Positions 43,043-51,789 of a DNA stretch of 64,000 nt are shown here, one piece after another. Every line of letters starts with the position of its first letter. The first letter of the stretch is position 1. The DNA lies in assembly GCA_963703125.1 (NCBI GenBank), contig OY969790.1, positions 868,001-932,000 on the forward strand, read 5' to 3'. Under the pieces are notes generated by a model. It saw only the letters and a program-made list of their open reading frames with translations. It did not search any database and was not told where the DNA came from. This DNA comes from MFD04716-140 sp963703125 (lineage in GTDB: Bacteria; Bacteroidota; Bacteroidia; Flavobacteriales; Flavobacteriaceae). Both the position numbers and the translations under genes were made by a program.

Positions 43043-44899
43043 ATGTTGATCTACATTCTAAAATCAAGTATGTGTTTGGGCATTTTCCAACTGTTTTATA
43101 AACTCTTCCTTGAAAATGAGAACATGCATATTTTTAAGCGCTTCTACTTATTGTGTGCCGCTCTGGCATCCTTGATAATACCTTTGGTCATCTTTACCGA
43201 ATATGTTGAAGTCGGGGCAATTTCGCAAAACACAATTCATACCATTCAGGAACTGCCCTTTGAAAGTGCCATGATTCCCGAAACATCTACCGATTACCTA
43301 CCCTCGATCTTATGGGGCCTATATGCAATTGGTGCTCTGTTCTTTGGGTATCACTTTCTCAAGAACCTCTTCGAAATTTTCAAGAGAATTCAAAAAAATC
43401 CAAAATTAAAGACCCACAACACTATTAAAGTTTTGTTGTGTGAGCCAACCATACCGCATACCTTTTTTAATTATATATTCTTGAACCAACAAAAATTCGA
43501 GGCCAAAGAAATTCCCGATGCGGTGTTACTGCATGAGGAAACCCATGCCAGGCAAAAACATAGTATTGATGTGTTCCTGGTCGAATTTTTACAAGTTCTA
43601 TTATGGTTTAATCCTTTGATAATTGGTCTGAAAAAAGCGATCAAACTCAACCATGAATTTCTTGCGAACCAAGCTGTTGTTACTACCGGTATACCCACAA
43701 ATACCTATCAATCCTTGATTTTGGCATACTCATCAAATGCCTATTCGCCCAAATTGGCAAACTCCATCAATTATTCATCAATCAAAAAACGAATTTCAGT
43801 CATGAAAACAAAAACATCAAAAAAGTCAATTGCAATTAGAAGCCTATTTGCTCTATCCTTAACAGCTTTATTATTGTATGGATTTAGTGAAAACAAGTTG
43901 GTAGAAGTGCAAAAAAAGAATACATATTCTAATCAAATCAATTCACCATCCAAAACTGAGAAAATTTTAGAAACGTCGTTAATTTCTGAAAATCAAAAAG
44001 GAGCTACACAAGCTCAAATTGAGGAATACAATGCTTTGTCAAAAAAATACAACGCGGTTCCGATTGAAAAGCGAATCATTCCATTAAAGGACTTAAAAGT
44101 TCTAGAAACCATTTACAGAAAAATGACATTGAAACAAAGACAGGAATCCCTGCCTTTTCCGGAATGTCCAGTCAGTTCAAACCAGGAGCCCGCAACCAAA
44201 AAACAGTTCACAGAATACAATGCCTTGGCCAAAAAATACAATGCCATGATTCAAAAGGGAAAAATATGGATAGAAGAATCCGAGGTAAACCGTATGACCA
44301 GCATCTATAATTTAATGACGGATGCCCAAAAAGAAAAAGCAGAGCCCTTCCCAAATTTTCCACCACCGCCACCAGCTCCAAAAGTGCCTAAACAAGAAAA
44401 GCCTCTAGAAGCAGAAAAACTTCCCAAAGTTCCTAAGGCTGCAAAAACCCCGAAAGCAGAAAAAGGCACTAAAAGCGATACGCCCCTGCCAGCACCGCCG
44501 CCGGCCCTGGCTGCACCAAAACCTCCTAAGATTGTTTCAGATGTTGAATATGCTTCGAACCAAATGGAAAACATCATAGAATCACAGGATCCCTATGACG
44601 ACATGGGACCTATTAATAGACTTTTAAAACAGCCGAATCAGCTTATTACACCGACGGATGTGAAAGAAATACAACCTAGTAATCCTCCTCCCCCACCTGT
44701 CCCAAAATCACCTTTAGACCATGTGATTGAAATGGCCAAAAAAGGAGCGACCTTCTATTATGAGGGCAAAGAGATCAGTTCTGACAAGGCAATTGATATT
44801 TTAAAAAAGAACAAAAATATCAATATAGATTCAAGGTCTCCAAAAGGTGAAAAACCCGTTGTAAGGTTGTCTACCGAACCTATAACTATAGAAAACTAG
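43043..44899 (+). CDS. M56 family metallopeptidase (BlaR1-like sensor) with repeat and Pro-rich C-terminus
   Basis: A 618-aa membrane sensor protease. Three N-terminal helices (to about residue 110) surround the M56 domain, whose zinc site is LLHEETHARQKHS (residues 163-175). A further helix lies at about 265-282 (SLFALSLTALLLYGF). The rest is extracytoplasmic. Two copies of a 50-residue unit (325-374 and 387-439) share EYNAL-KKYNA and a PFP ending, followed by a Pro/Lys-rich segment. The beta-lactam-binding domain of true BlaR1 is absent, so the signal must differ. It is co-transcribed with the BlaI gene three bases upstream and is followed by a terminator. Confidence 0.9.
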   Translation: MLIYILKSSMCLGIFQLFYKLFLENENMHIFKRFYLLCAALASLIIPLVIFTEYVEVGAISQNTIHTIQELPFESAMIPETSTDYLPSILWGLYAIGALFFGYHFLKNLFEIFKRIQKNPKLKTHNTIKVLLCEPTIPHTFFNYIFLNQQKFEAKEIPDAVLLHEETHARQKHSIDVFLVEFLQVLLWFNPLIIGLKKAIKLNHEFLANQAVVTTGIPTNTYQSLILAYSSNAYSPKLANSINYSSIKKRISVMKTKTSKKSIAIRSLFALSLTALLLYGFSENKLVEVQKKNTYSNQINSPSKTEKILETSLISENQKGATQAQIEEYNALSKKYNAVPIEKRIIPLKDLKVLETIYRKMTLKQRQESLPFPECPVSSNQEPATKKQFTEYNALAKKYNAMIQKGKIWIEESEVNRMTSIYNLMTDAQKEKAEPFPNFPPPPPAPKVPKQEKPLEAEKLPKVPKAAKTPKAEKGTKSDTPLPAPPPALAAPKPPKIVSDVEYASNQMENIIESQDPYDDMGPINRLLKQPNQLITPTDVKEIQPSNPPPPPVPKSPLDHVIEMAKKGATFYYEGKEISSDKAIDILKKNKNINIDSRSPKGEKPVVRLSTEPITIEN

Positions 44900-44924
44900 C
44901 CAAAATCTCCCAATAATTGTTAAA

Positions 44925-44948
44925 GCCTTCATTAAGAAGGTTTTTTTT
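44925..44948 (+). terminator. Terminator of the first BlaI/M56 operon
   Basis: CCTTC (44926-44930) and GAAGG (44936-44940) form a five-pair stem with loop ATTAA, followed by eight T residues, 26 bases after the M56 stop. Confidence 0.85.
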
Positions 44949-45110
44949 GTAACAATAATAGGACTCTAGCATACTAATATCCCCACAAAGCGAGTTACTC
45001 TTGTTATAGTATAGTTGGATAAAGCACAGACCTGGGCAAACTTATGTTGTTCTCGATTGGGCTGGAACTGACAAATGCGAAAAATCATTCATCATTCAAA
45101 TCAGAACACT

Positions 45111-46214
45111 ATGTTACAAAACTTTTTCATCCTCTGCTCAGGGGCAGATTCGGCCATTCTAAAAACTTGCTCCGAAGGGGAACGCAACAAATATGCGGGA
45201 ATTGGGGCCACCGTTTTTTTTACTGCGGTGATGGCATTTATCGCTAGCAGCTATGCCTTATACACCGTTTTTGACAATATCTATACCTCTATATTCTTTG
45301 GAGTTATTTGGGGACTTTTAATATTCAATCTAGATAGATTTATTGTTTCCACCATTAAGAAACGGGATAACATCGGAAGCGAATTACTTCAGGCCTCACC
45401 ACGGATCATTTTGGCAATTATAATCGCGGTGGTTATTTCAAAACCACTTGAAATGAAGATTTTCGAGAAGGAAATCAACCAAGTCCTTTTACAGCAAAAA
45501 AACGAGCTTACACTTGCCAATAAACAACAGTTGGCCCAGCAATACACTCCTTCGGTAGAAAAGTTAAACCAAGACATTACAAGCCTTAAGAATGAAATCA
45601 ATTTAAAGGAAGCAGAGACCAATACCTTGTACGATACCTATATTTCCGAGGCGGAAGGTACTGCCGGAACTAAATTACTAGGCAAGGGACCCGTCTACAA
45701 AGAAAAGCGTGAAAAGCACGATGCGGCCCTGGCCGAATTGCGGCAATTGAAGCAAACCAATGCTGAAAAGATAACGAATATAGAGTCGCAGATTACGGCA
45801 CTCAATGCCGAGTACGCAACCGTGGTAAAAGATTCCCAGCCCATCATCGACGGATTTGACGGTCTCATGGCTCGCATTAACGCCTTAGGTGAACTGGCAT
45901 GGTTTCCTTCTTTCTTTATTTTTTTATTGTTCCTTGCAATAGAAACTTCGCCCATAATTGCTAAATTATTGGCTCCCAAAGGCGAATACGACCTAAAATT
46001 GGAAGAAGAAGAAAGTGTCTTAAAAACTTGGGTGACCCAAAAAGTTGAGGAACGCCAAAAAATACTATCGACAGACCAAACTTTGAACCAAAAAATCTAT
46101 GGCGAAATTGCCGAAGAGGAAGCAGTATATGCCTATAAAAAGAAGAAGGCCGAAGAATTAATGAAGTTACAGGCAGAACGTTTCCACGAAATACAAGTAA
46201 AGGGTTTATCCTGA
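45111..46214 (+). CDS. DUF4407 domain-containing membrane protein
   Basis: A 367-aa protein. The N-terminus LQNFFILCSGADSAILKTCS then GERNKYAGIGATVFFTAVMA is the DUF4407 opening. Three membrane helices occur within the first 120 residues, then a long coiled coil (about residues 125-260, with KLNQDITSLKNEINLKEAET), a fourth helix (FPSFFIFLLFLAIETSPII) and a basic helical tail. Function is unknown. I start it at 45111, where the family begins; the frame is open from 45075. It follows the BlaI/M56 operon but is separated from it by a terminator. Confidence 0.85.
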   Translation: MLQNFFILCSGADSAILKTCSEGERNKYAGIGATVFFTAVMAFIASSYALYTVFDNIYTSIFFGVIWGLLIFNLDRFIVSTIKKRDNIGSELLQASPRIILAIIIAVVISKPLEMKIFEKEINQVLLQQKNELTLANKQQLAQQYTPSVEKLNQDITSLKNEINLKEAETNTLYDTYISEAEGTAGTKLLGKGPVYKEKREKHDAALAELRQLKQTNAEKITNIESQITALNAEYATVVKDSQPIIDGFDGLMARINALGELAWFPSFFIFLLFLAIETSPIIAKLLAPKGEYDLKLEEEESVLKTWVTQKVEERQKILSTDQTLNQKIYGEIAEEEAVYAYKKKKAEELMKLQAERFHEIQVKGLS

Positions 46215-46248
46215 TTTTTAAACTATTTTAGGGCTGTTACCGAACAAT

Positions 46249-48021
46249 TTAATCCACAATTCCCATCTTTTTCAATAAGAAAGATGCGTTCATGTTTTGG
46301 CATACGCCCACTTTGAATTTATAATCAAAATGGAGTTCGTCCTTGATAATCTCGGCATCAAAATAATGGTTTTCAATTTGAGGATGTTCTTTGGCTACTT
46401 CACACAGGCTCAAATCATGGGTTGCGATAATCCCAGTAGATTTTGAACTTACCAGTCGTTCCACAAATTTGCCGGAACCCTTTGCCTTGTCCGTACTATT
46501 CGTCCCTTTTAAAATTTCATCCAAAACTATGAAGTAACGGTCATTTTGAATTTCGTCCACAATAAATTTTAGCCGTTTCAATTCAGAAAAGAAGTACGAC
46601 TCATCATCGGTCAGCGAATCTGCCGTTCGCATACTCGTAATCAATTTAATTGGCTCATATTCGACTCGACTGGCACATACGGGAAGGCCCGCATTTGCCA
46701 TGACGATTTGCAAGGAAACCGTTCTTAAGAATGTGCTTTTACCGGCCATATTCGCCCCCGTGATGATAAAGAAACGCTCCTTTCCTATTTCAAAATCATT
46801 TAAAACGTTTTTTTTTGGATCCAATAAGGGGTGTCCGGCATCAAATGATCTTAGAACCGTTTTCTCATTCTTAAGCACAGGAATTGTATACTCAGGATGA
46901 TTGAACATAAAATTTCCCAAACTGTTATATGCGTCAAAAAAAGCGATGGTCTTGAACCAATCTTCCACAGCACTGCCATGCTTTTGGATCCAAGTTTCAA
47001 TGTTATAACTGTGGGACAAGGTCCGCAAGAAAAAACCATTGGCAAATATGAGATACAGAAAATTATTGTTCTTGTCCAGGCTGTTCAAAAGTGTGGAGAA
47101 CTTCTTAATAATTTGAGAGGTCTGCCAATTCTCAGAGGATAATCTCTTTTTTTTTGCTTTAAGCAACTCTGATTTGAAATCGGTTCCTTCAAGTTTGGTC
47201 AACAATTGATTGTATTGTTCAAAGGTGCTCTGCATCTTAGATGCATTTTGGGCAAGTTTCCCTATTTTTTTTAGATAAATGGATGATACCAAAATTCCCA
47301 GACACAGCCAAGATATCAATGCCGATTCTGGAAGAAGATCGCTGAAGTAAAGTATAAATACAGAAACCGAACCAATTGAAAAAACCAGTGGCAGAAATTT
47401 CATAAATGCAGGGACAAAAGCAACATAATTTTCCAACCACTTTTGAATCGATTCTGTACTAGTTTCGGTTTTGGTCAATGAGGCAATAGCCGAAAAATCT
47501 TGTCGCCATTCCGGAATTTTGGCCAATTCCTTGATGGCTTCCTGTTTTTTTTCAATATAATCAATTGAATTTTCCAGAAGAATCGAAGCCAACATTTTAC
47601 TTCCCTGTTTTAAGGAAGTACGGTTAAGGTACTGGTAAAATGAACCTCTTCCAAAAAGGTCGATATCCTGACTAAAATAATGATCTGGATCCTTGAATTC
47701 ATTCCCCTCGGGCATCCCATGAAAATCTCGATTCAACACCTTAATTTCCAATTCATTGAGATGTATAAGTGCCTCTAGTTTATCCTTTTTGGATTGGAGC
47801 GCGGAATGCCGGGTAACTAAAAAAACAAACAGGAAAATAGCAGATAAAAGTATGGCCACAACCCATTTTGTTTGACTGAAAGCAAAATAAACACTTACGA
47901 ATGCCAGGCAGAATACAATTAAACGAATCACACTCGAAGCGGACAATTGCTTTTTCACATCTTCTAAATCGTTTGTATGTCTTCGGATTTGCTCTTGGTA
48001 GAATTCGGCTATTTCCTGCAT
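46249..48021 (-). CDS. Membrane-anchored MutS-family ATPase
   Basis: A 590-aa protein with two hydrophobic hairpins (about residues 31-68 and 206-250) and a C-terminal MutS domain V ATPase. Walker A is ITGANMAGKSTFLRTVSLQI (about 420-440), Walker B lies in YFIVLDEILKGTNSTDKAKG and the final histidine switch in STGIIATHDLSLCE. The mismatch-recognition domains I and II of MutS are missing. It belongs to a Bacteroidota group of MutS-like proteins of unknown role; membrane placement makes classical mismatch repair unlikely. It ends a run of minus-strand genes from about 50838. Confidence 0.88.
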   Translation of the reverse strand: MQEIAEFYQEQIRRHTNDLEDVKKQLSASSVIRLIVFCLAFVSVYFAFSQTKWVVAILLSAIFLFVFLVTRHSALQSKKDKLEALIHLNELEIKVLNRDFHGMPEGNEFKDPDHYFSQDIDLFGRGSFYQYLNRTSLKQGSKMLASILLENSIDYIEKKQEAIKELAKIPEWRQDFSAIASLTKTETSTESIQKWLENYVAFVPAFMKFLPLVFSIGSVSVFILYFSDLLPESALISWLCLGILVSSIYLKKIGKLAQNASKMQSTFEQYNQLLTKLEGTDFKSELLKAKKKRLSSENWQTSQIIKKFSTLLNSLDKNNNFLYLIFANGFFLRTLSHSYNIETWIQKHGSAVEDWFKTIAFFDAYNSLGNFMFNHPEYTIPVLKNEKTVLRSFDAGHPLLDPKKNVLNDFEIGKERFFIITGANMAGKSTFLRTVSLQIVMANAGLPVCASRVEYEPIKLITSMRTADSLTDDESYFFSELKRLKFIVDEIQNDRYFIVLDEILKGTNSTDKAKGSGKFVERLVSSKSTGIIATHDLSLCEVAKEHPQIENHYFDAEIIKDELHFDYKFKVGVCQNMNASFLLKKMGIVD

Positions 48022-48063
48022 GAAGAACGGTATGTTTTAAGAAGTAAAGATATACAATCTACT

Positions 48064-48540
48064 TCAGCCCCTTTTCATGGAATTCAATATACCGATTTGA
48101 CCAAGATGATAAATATCATGATGGTTGATGCCTTCCAATAAAACCCGAAAATTTATATTCTTCCCAGGAACTTTTTGGTCCAGGATTTCGTCGGAACGAT
48201 GCCCCAATATAGAAACTATTTCTTCTTGCGTTGATTTAAGTTGGCCAATCAAATCATCCCATTCCTGGGTGGAACGGATCTCGATAGGAGACCAATCCAA
48301 AGGCCCATTGATTTCAATGCGGAAACCTTCGTCACCCTGCAGTTTTTTTATCACAAAAATCCGCCAATTGATCATGTGCTTCAAAAGAACCGCAACCGAT
48401 TTGGAACCCAACTTGCCTTCGTTGACGGTGCGCCAATCTATGTCCCGTAGTTTCGCCATTACCGAAATTCCGTACCACGGCTCACCGTCAAAGCACTCCT
48501 GAAAGTTGAATATTATATTTTCAAGCTGGTTATTGGACAT
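48064..48540 (-). CDS. DinB family protein
   Basis: A 158-aa four-helix-bundle protein. The metal triad typical of DinB/YfiT proteins is suggested by the histidine in VLLKHMINWRIF and the pair in EGINHHDIYHLGQIGIL near the C-terminus. In bacillithiol users such proteins are thiol transferases; in Bacteroidota, members may use the same thiol, but this is an inference. It lies five bases from the YjbR gene upstream on the minus strand and is part of a packed run of six small genes. Confidence 0.85.
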   Translation of the reverse strand: MSNNQLENIIFNFQECFDGEPWYGISVMAKLRDIDWRTVNEGKLGSKSVAVLLKHMINWRIFVIKKLQGDEGFRIEINGPLDWSPIEIRSTQEWDDLIGQLKSTQEEIVSILGHRSDEILDQKVPGKNINFRVLLEGINHHDIYHLGQIGILNSMKRG

Positions 48541-48545
48541 TGTTC

Positions 48546-48905
48546 TTAAATTAAGTCGTCAAGTTCCGTTCTTAGCTTCTTGGTGAACTTGCTCACCACC
48601 AGTTCATAGGAGTGGTCAATTAATTCTATAGTCAAATTTGGGGATAGGTTATCCAAGAATAGTGTATTCCAATGTGTTTTGCTCATATGGTAGCCCGGTG
48701 TAATAATACCGTCAAATTCTTCCCTTAGCTCTATAGCTCTCTCGGGGTCACACTTTAAATTGGCTTGGGAAGGAATTCGCTCCAAAGGAACCAGGGCAAA
48801 CATTTTGCCCATCACTTTGAATACCAATGTAGACTCATCAAAAGGGAACTCTTCGGTCACACCTTTTTTGGCAATACAGTACGCTCGGAATTGTTCTACA
48901 TTCAT
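48546..48905 (-). CDS. MmcQ/YjbR family DNA-binding-like protein
   Basis: A 119-aa protein with the full MmcQ/YjbR fold: an N-terminal helix (MNVEQFRAYCIAKKGVTEEF), the strand FPFDESTLVFKVMGKMFAL, the basic turn LKCDPERAIELREEFDGI and the conserved GYHMSKTHWNTLFLD. The fold resembles a double-wing DNA-binding motif, but a cellular role is not established. It is ten bases downstream of the GNAT gene and five upstream of the DinB gene. Confidence 0.9.
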   Translation of the reverse strand: MNVEQFRAYCIAKKGVTEEFPFDESTLVFKVMGKMFALVPLERIPSQANLKCDPERAIELREEFDGIITPGYHMSKTHWNTLFLDNLSPNLTIELIDHSYELVVSKFTKKLRTELDDLI

Positions 48906-48915
48906 TTCCCTACTA

Positions 48916-49443
48916 TTATTTCGCCGCTATTAAGGTGGTTACATCTGGCCAATAATAACGTATTTTATCAACGGGCACGTTGCCCATTTCCGTTTCTACG
49001 GCGTGTTCTTTTTCCAATCCTTTTTGTCTTTGATAAAATCCGATGGCACCCGTGTTCTTTTTCAAAACCCATAAGTAGAGATCCCTTCTTGAATTCATGG
49101 CCAAAACATCCTTGGCAAGCAACTTCATCAGCATCTTTCCTACACCTTTTCCACTGTAGGGGTTTGCTACATGTAAATTATCCAAAAGTGCACCGTATAT
49201 TGGATCATCATCCAAAAACATGCACCCAAAACCAACAATTTCATTTTTGTCTTCGGCAAGGATCATTCGCATACTTGGATGACGGTTCAATAAACGCGCT
49301 TTCCAAACCTTGTTGCGATCCGCCAAGGCCTCATGGTCCAGATAATGATCATCGAGCATGCCACGGTAATGATTCTGCCAGTTTACCGTATGCAAAAGAG
49401 CAATCTTCGGTGCATCTGCAATAGTTGCCTTCCTATAAAGCAC
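48916..49443 (-). CDS. GNAT family N-acetyltransferase
   Basis: A 175-aa acetyltransferase. The start LYRKATIADAPKIALLHTVN is the usual beta1-alpha1 segment; the acetyl-CoA pyrophosphate loop is in LHVANPYSGKGVGKMLMKLL (Q/R-x-x-G-x-G/A type), and NTGAIGFYQRQKGLEKE is the conserved C-terminal motif. The acceptor substrate cannot be predicted. It lies within the six-gene run, six bases after the Dabb gene. Confidence 0.9.
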   Translation of the reverse strand: MLYRKATIADAPKIALLHTVNWQNHYRGMLDDHYLDHEALADRNKVWKARLLNRHPSMRMILAEDKNEIVGFGCMFLDDDPIYGALLDNLHVANPYSGKGVGKMLMKLLAKDVLAMNSRRDLYLWVLKKNTGAIGFYQRQKGLEKEHAVETEMGNVPVDKIRYYWPDVTTLIAAK

Positions 49444-49449
49444 GTCCCC

Positions 49450-49845
49450 TTAATTTACACCTTTGGAATCGTAGACTATGACCTTGGTCCATAGTTTACT
49501 GGACTCCTCAATAAAAAGCTTGTGAGGTGCTTCATCTTGATAGTTCTGCTGCGCTTCTGCCGATTCAAATGTAACAATTAGTGAATAGGTGAAAGACCCA
49601 TCGACTACATCGCGGCTTGCTTTTGGCGGCACACCTATAAAATTGGTCTTGGCAAAACCTGAACGGTCCAAGAACTTTTGTAACGAGGTTTCGAAAGCTT
49701 TCCGGTCCTCTTGGCTATCTGGGTTCTTTAACCAAAAAAAAACTGTGTGGGCAAAATTAGAGTCAAATTGTTTCATTTCATTTTTTGTTTGGCCATAATT
49801 TATGGCAACTGTTAATAACATAAAAGTAAGGATCACATTTTTCAT
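49450..49845 (-). CDS. Secreted Dabb (stress-responsive alpha-beta barrel) protein
   Basis: A 131-aa protein. A signal peptide (MKNVILTFMLLTVAINYGQ) is followed by the dimeric alpha-beta barrel domain: the first strand FAHTVFFWLKNPDSQEDRKA, then FIGVPPKASRDVVDGSFTYS, LIVTFESAEAQQNYQ and a C-terminal strand. Most Dabb proteins are cytoplasmic, so the signal peptide is a variation. Function is unknown. The start overlaps the stop of the DUF4230 gene by four bases. Confidence 0.87.
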   Translation of the reverse strand: MKNVILTFMLLTVAINYGQTKNEMKQFDSNFAHTVFFWLKNPDSQEDRKAFETSLQKFLDRSGFAKTNFIGVPPKASRDVVDGSFTYSLIVTFESAEAQQNYQDEAPHKLFIEESSKLWTKVIVYDSKGVN

Positions 49846-50486
49846 TTTCTAAGGGTTTTTTGTCCGCTCGTTCCAGAACGGACCGGTTTTTCATCTATTT
49901 CAAGGGCCGTATAATCTAACTTCCAACCAATGGTCCCAACAATTTTTTCAATTAAGAGGATAGCTTCCAAGGACTCCCTTCTGGCGGTTTCCATTAAGCC
50001 ACTTTGAGGAATCTTGTCCAAAATATGCTGTCTGGCCTCTTTGTTCAAATTTGTAAGGTCTTCGGATGAAAAGGTATTGAACATGCTATTTTTAATATCG
50101 TAGAATTTTAATTGCGGTTCAAGTGATAGCACTTCTGGTTGCGGAAAATGGGTAAGCACAATTTTCTTTTTATCAACTTCGGCATGCAGCTGCAGTTTCT
50201 TAAAATCGAAACCGATATGTGTTTTGGCATTTATAATGATCAAAGCCTTCTTTTTGCTCCCAAACATGCTAAGGAAAACCTCTTTTTTATTTTCGTAGGA
50301 GTAGATCTCGGCAAATTCACCCTCTACAGAAATAAGTTTGCACACACTTCTTATCTTTTCAAGTAAGATGACGGACTGCTCGTTGGTTCTTTCTTTATTC
50401 TGTCTGATTCGAAATCCAGAAAAAAGCCAATACATGAGAATGCAGCCCATGATCAGTCCTATTATCAGCACAGGTATGCTATCCAT
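49842..50486 (-). CDS. DUF4230 domain-containing membrane-anchored protein
   Basis: A 214-aa protein with one N-terminal membrane helix (IPVLIIGLIMGCILMYWLFSG) and a DUF4230 domain (EGEFAEIYSYENKKEVF, KKALIIINAKTHIGFDFKKL, VLTHFPQPEVLSLEPQLKFY). The family is common in Firmicutes and Bacteroidota and has no known activity. It overlaps the DUF4260 gene by eight bases upstream and the Dabb gene by four downstream, so the three are translationally coupled. Confidence 0.88.
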   Translation of the reverse strand: MDSIPVLIIGLIMGCILMYWLFSGFRIRQNKERTNEQSVILLEKIRSVCKLISVEGEFAEIYSYENKKEVFLSMFGSKKKALIIINAKTHIGFDFKKLQLHAEVDKKKIVLTHFPQPEVLSLEPQLKFYDIKNSMFNTFSSEDLTNLNKEARQHILDKIPQSGLMETARRESLEAILLIEKIVGTIGWKLDYTALEIDEKPVRSGTSGQKTLRK

Positions 50487-50838
50487 TATTCTTGCCTATT
50501 TCTCCCAAATGGGTATACTTGAATCCGTTTTCATACTTTAATCCATACCCGAAAATCCGGTCCATCGAGGCATGGGAAAACAAAATAACCCCAATTAATT
50601 GGATCACGGAAATGGAAAAGAAGATTCCTGCAAAATAGAAAAGAATGGCCAAGCCCTTATGATGGAATAAATTATAGGAAAAAGCACCTACTTTGCTACC
50701 AAACGCATAGCCGATCATCCCCAAATCTGGAAGCAAGATCAACACCAAAAACCACCACCACTCATATCCTAACAGGCCATACATGAAAATGCCCAAAATG
50801 AACATGGCGAGTTCCTCCAACTTTAACAGATTTTTCAT
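50479..50838 (-). CDS. DUF4260 family membrane protein
   Basis: A 119-aa membrane protein with about four helices. The conserved blocks YEWWWFLVLILLPDLGMIGY, YNLFHHKGLAI and SHASMDRIFGYGLKY then GFKYTHLG are the DUF4260 signature. The histidines could bind metal, but no function is known. It is first in the run of six closely packed minus-strand genes (DUF4260, DUF4230, Dabb, GNAT, YjbR, DinB). Confidence 0.88.
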   Translation of the reverse strand: MKNLLKLEELAMFILGIFMYGLLGYEWWWFLVLILLPDLGMIGYAFGSKVGAFSYNLFHHKGLAILFYFAGIFFSISVIQLIGVILFSHASMDRIFGYGLKYENGFKYTHLGEIGKNNG

Positions 50839-50926
50839 GTGTTAATTCTTATTGCTTTTTTAAAAGGTCACATGGAACATCCTTATTACCATTACGCTGT
50901 ATGATTAAAAATGAATCATGGATGTT

Positions 50927-51676
50927 TCATTCGTTCTTTATTTTATACAATACCGGTCGACTAGGGCTGGCATCATTTTCAAATGGAGCTATTTGCAAAT
51001 TTAGAAAATATGTTCCGTCTTTAATGCTATTGTCTACATAGATGAATTCAGTAATAGTGGCCTGTTTCCGTATGGTTTCATTCAGTCTCCAAAATGCCTT
51101 ATGGGCCAAAAGAGCACCTCCATCTTGTTCTTTGTCAATGGAGGGTAGGTCTATGAGCAAGTGCTGTACTCCAATATCGGCCAAGTACTTTGCCGCATCC
51201 TCCAAAAGATAGGGCGGATTGGTATTTGAGTAGTGCTTCGATATTTTTTCCTTTGAATTGGGAATGGTACGAACAACGACCGCCTGTGGTTCCTTATTGC
51301 CAAGGGCATATTGTAGCTGTTTTTTTGAAATTACAAAGTCGCCTTTCATTTTTTCAGGGGCAATCGTGATGACCTCGGCAAAAAAGAAATAACGCTTTAA
51401 ACTATTGACCGAATAAAAAGCCTCCGTAATATGGCCAACGCATTCTGTATGGGTACCGTGCGCATGTGGGTTGAACCAAATATCATTGAAATTGGTCGAA
51501 GATCCTTCAGTTACTTTTCCTATAAAATCACCTTCTACATGTGGGGTGATTTTCGGAGGATCTATACCCCAAGCATTTAAATTGGCATCACCACCTCGCA
51601 TAGGAATCGAGATATCCAATGGATCCGAAAGATCAATTTTATAATTTCGATTGTTCCCCTGTATTGTGGCTATCAT
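50927..51676 (-). CDS. Cyclase family protein (kynurenine formamidase-like)
   Basis: A 249-aa metal-dependent hydrolase. The DLSDPLDISIPMRGGDANLN front and the metal-binding FNPHAHGTHTECVGHITEAF (HxGTHxxxxxH) are diagnostic of the cyclase/KynB family. HLLIDLPSIDKEQDGGALLA and AFWRLNETIR complete the active site. Relatives hydrolyse N-formylkynurenine or other amides, but the substrate here is uncertain. It lies between hemW and the small-gene run on the same strand. Confidence 0.88.
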   Translation of the reverse strand: MIATIQGNNRNYKIDLSDPLDISIPMRGGDANLNAWGIDPPKITPHVEGDFIGKVTEGSSTNFNDIWFNPHAHGTHTECVGHITEAFYSVNSLKRYFFFAEVITIAPEKMKGDFVISKKQLQYALGNKEPQAVVVRTIPNSKEKISKHYSNTNPPYLLEDAAKYLADIGVQHLLIDLPSIDKEQDGGALLAHKAFWRLNETIRKQATITEFIYVDNSIKDGTYFLNLQIAPFENDASPSRPVLYKIKNE

Positions 51677-51789
51677 AGATAGATATTTATAGAACTTGAT
51701 TCAGATATTCTCGACAACTGGTACATTGGATGCGGGACTTCGCCCAATCAGACAAAAAATGTAGATGTTGTATTTACTTCAAATTTACT

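Noticed and set aside
42674..44899. Beta-lactam resistance system
   Set aside because: There is no beta-lactamase nearby and the M56 protein lacks the penicillin-binding domain, so only a BlaR1-like sensor is claimed.
48765..49424. 219-aa plus-strand ORF opposite the YjbR and GNAT genes
   Set aside because: Histidine- and proline-rich shadow of two well-supported minus-strand genes; no start context.
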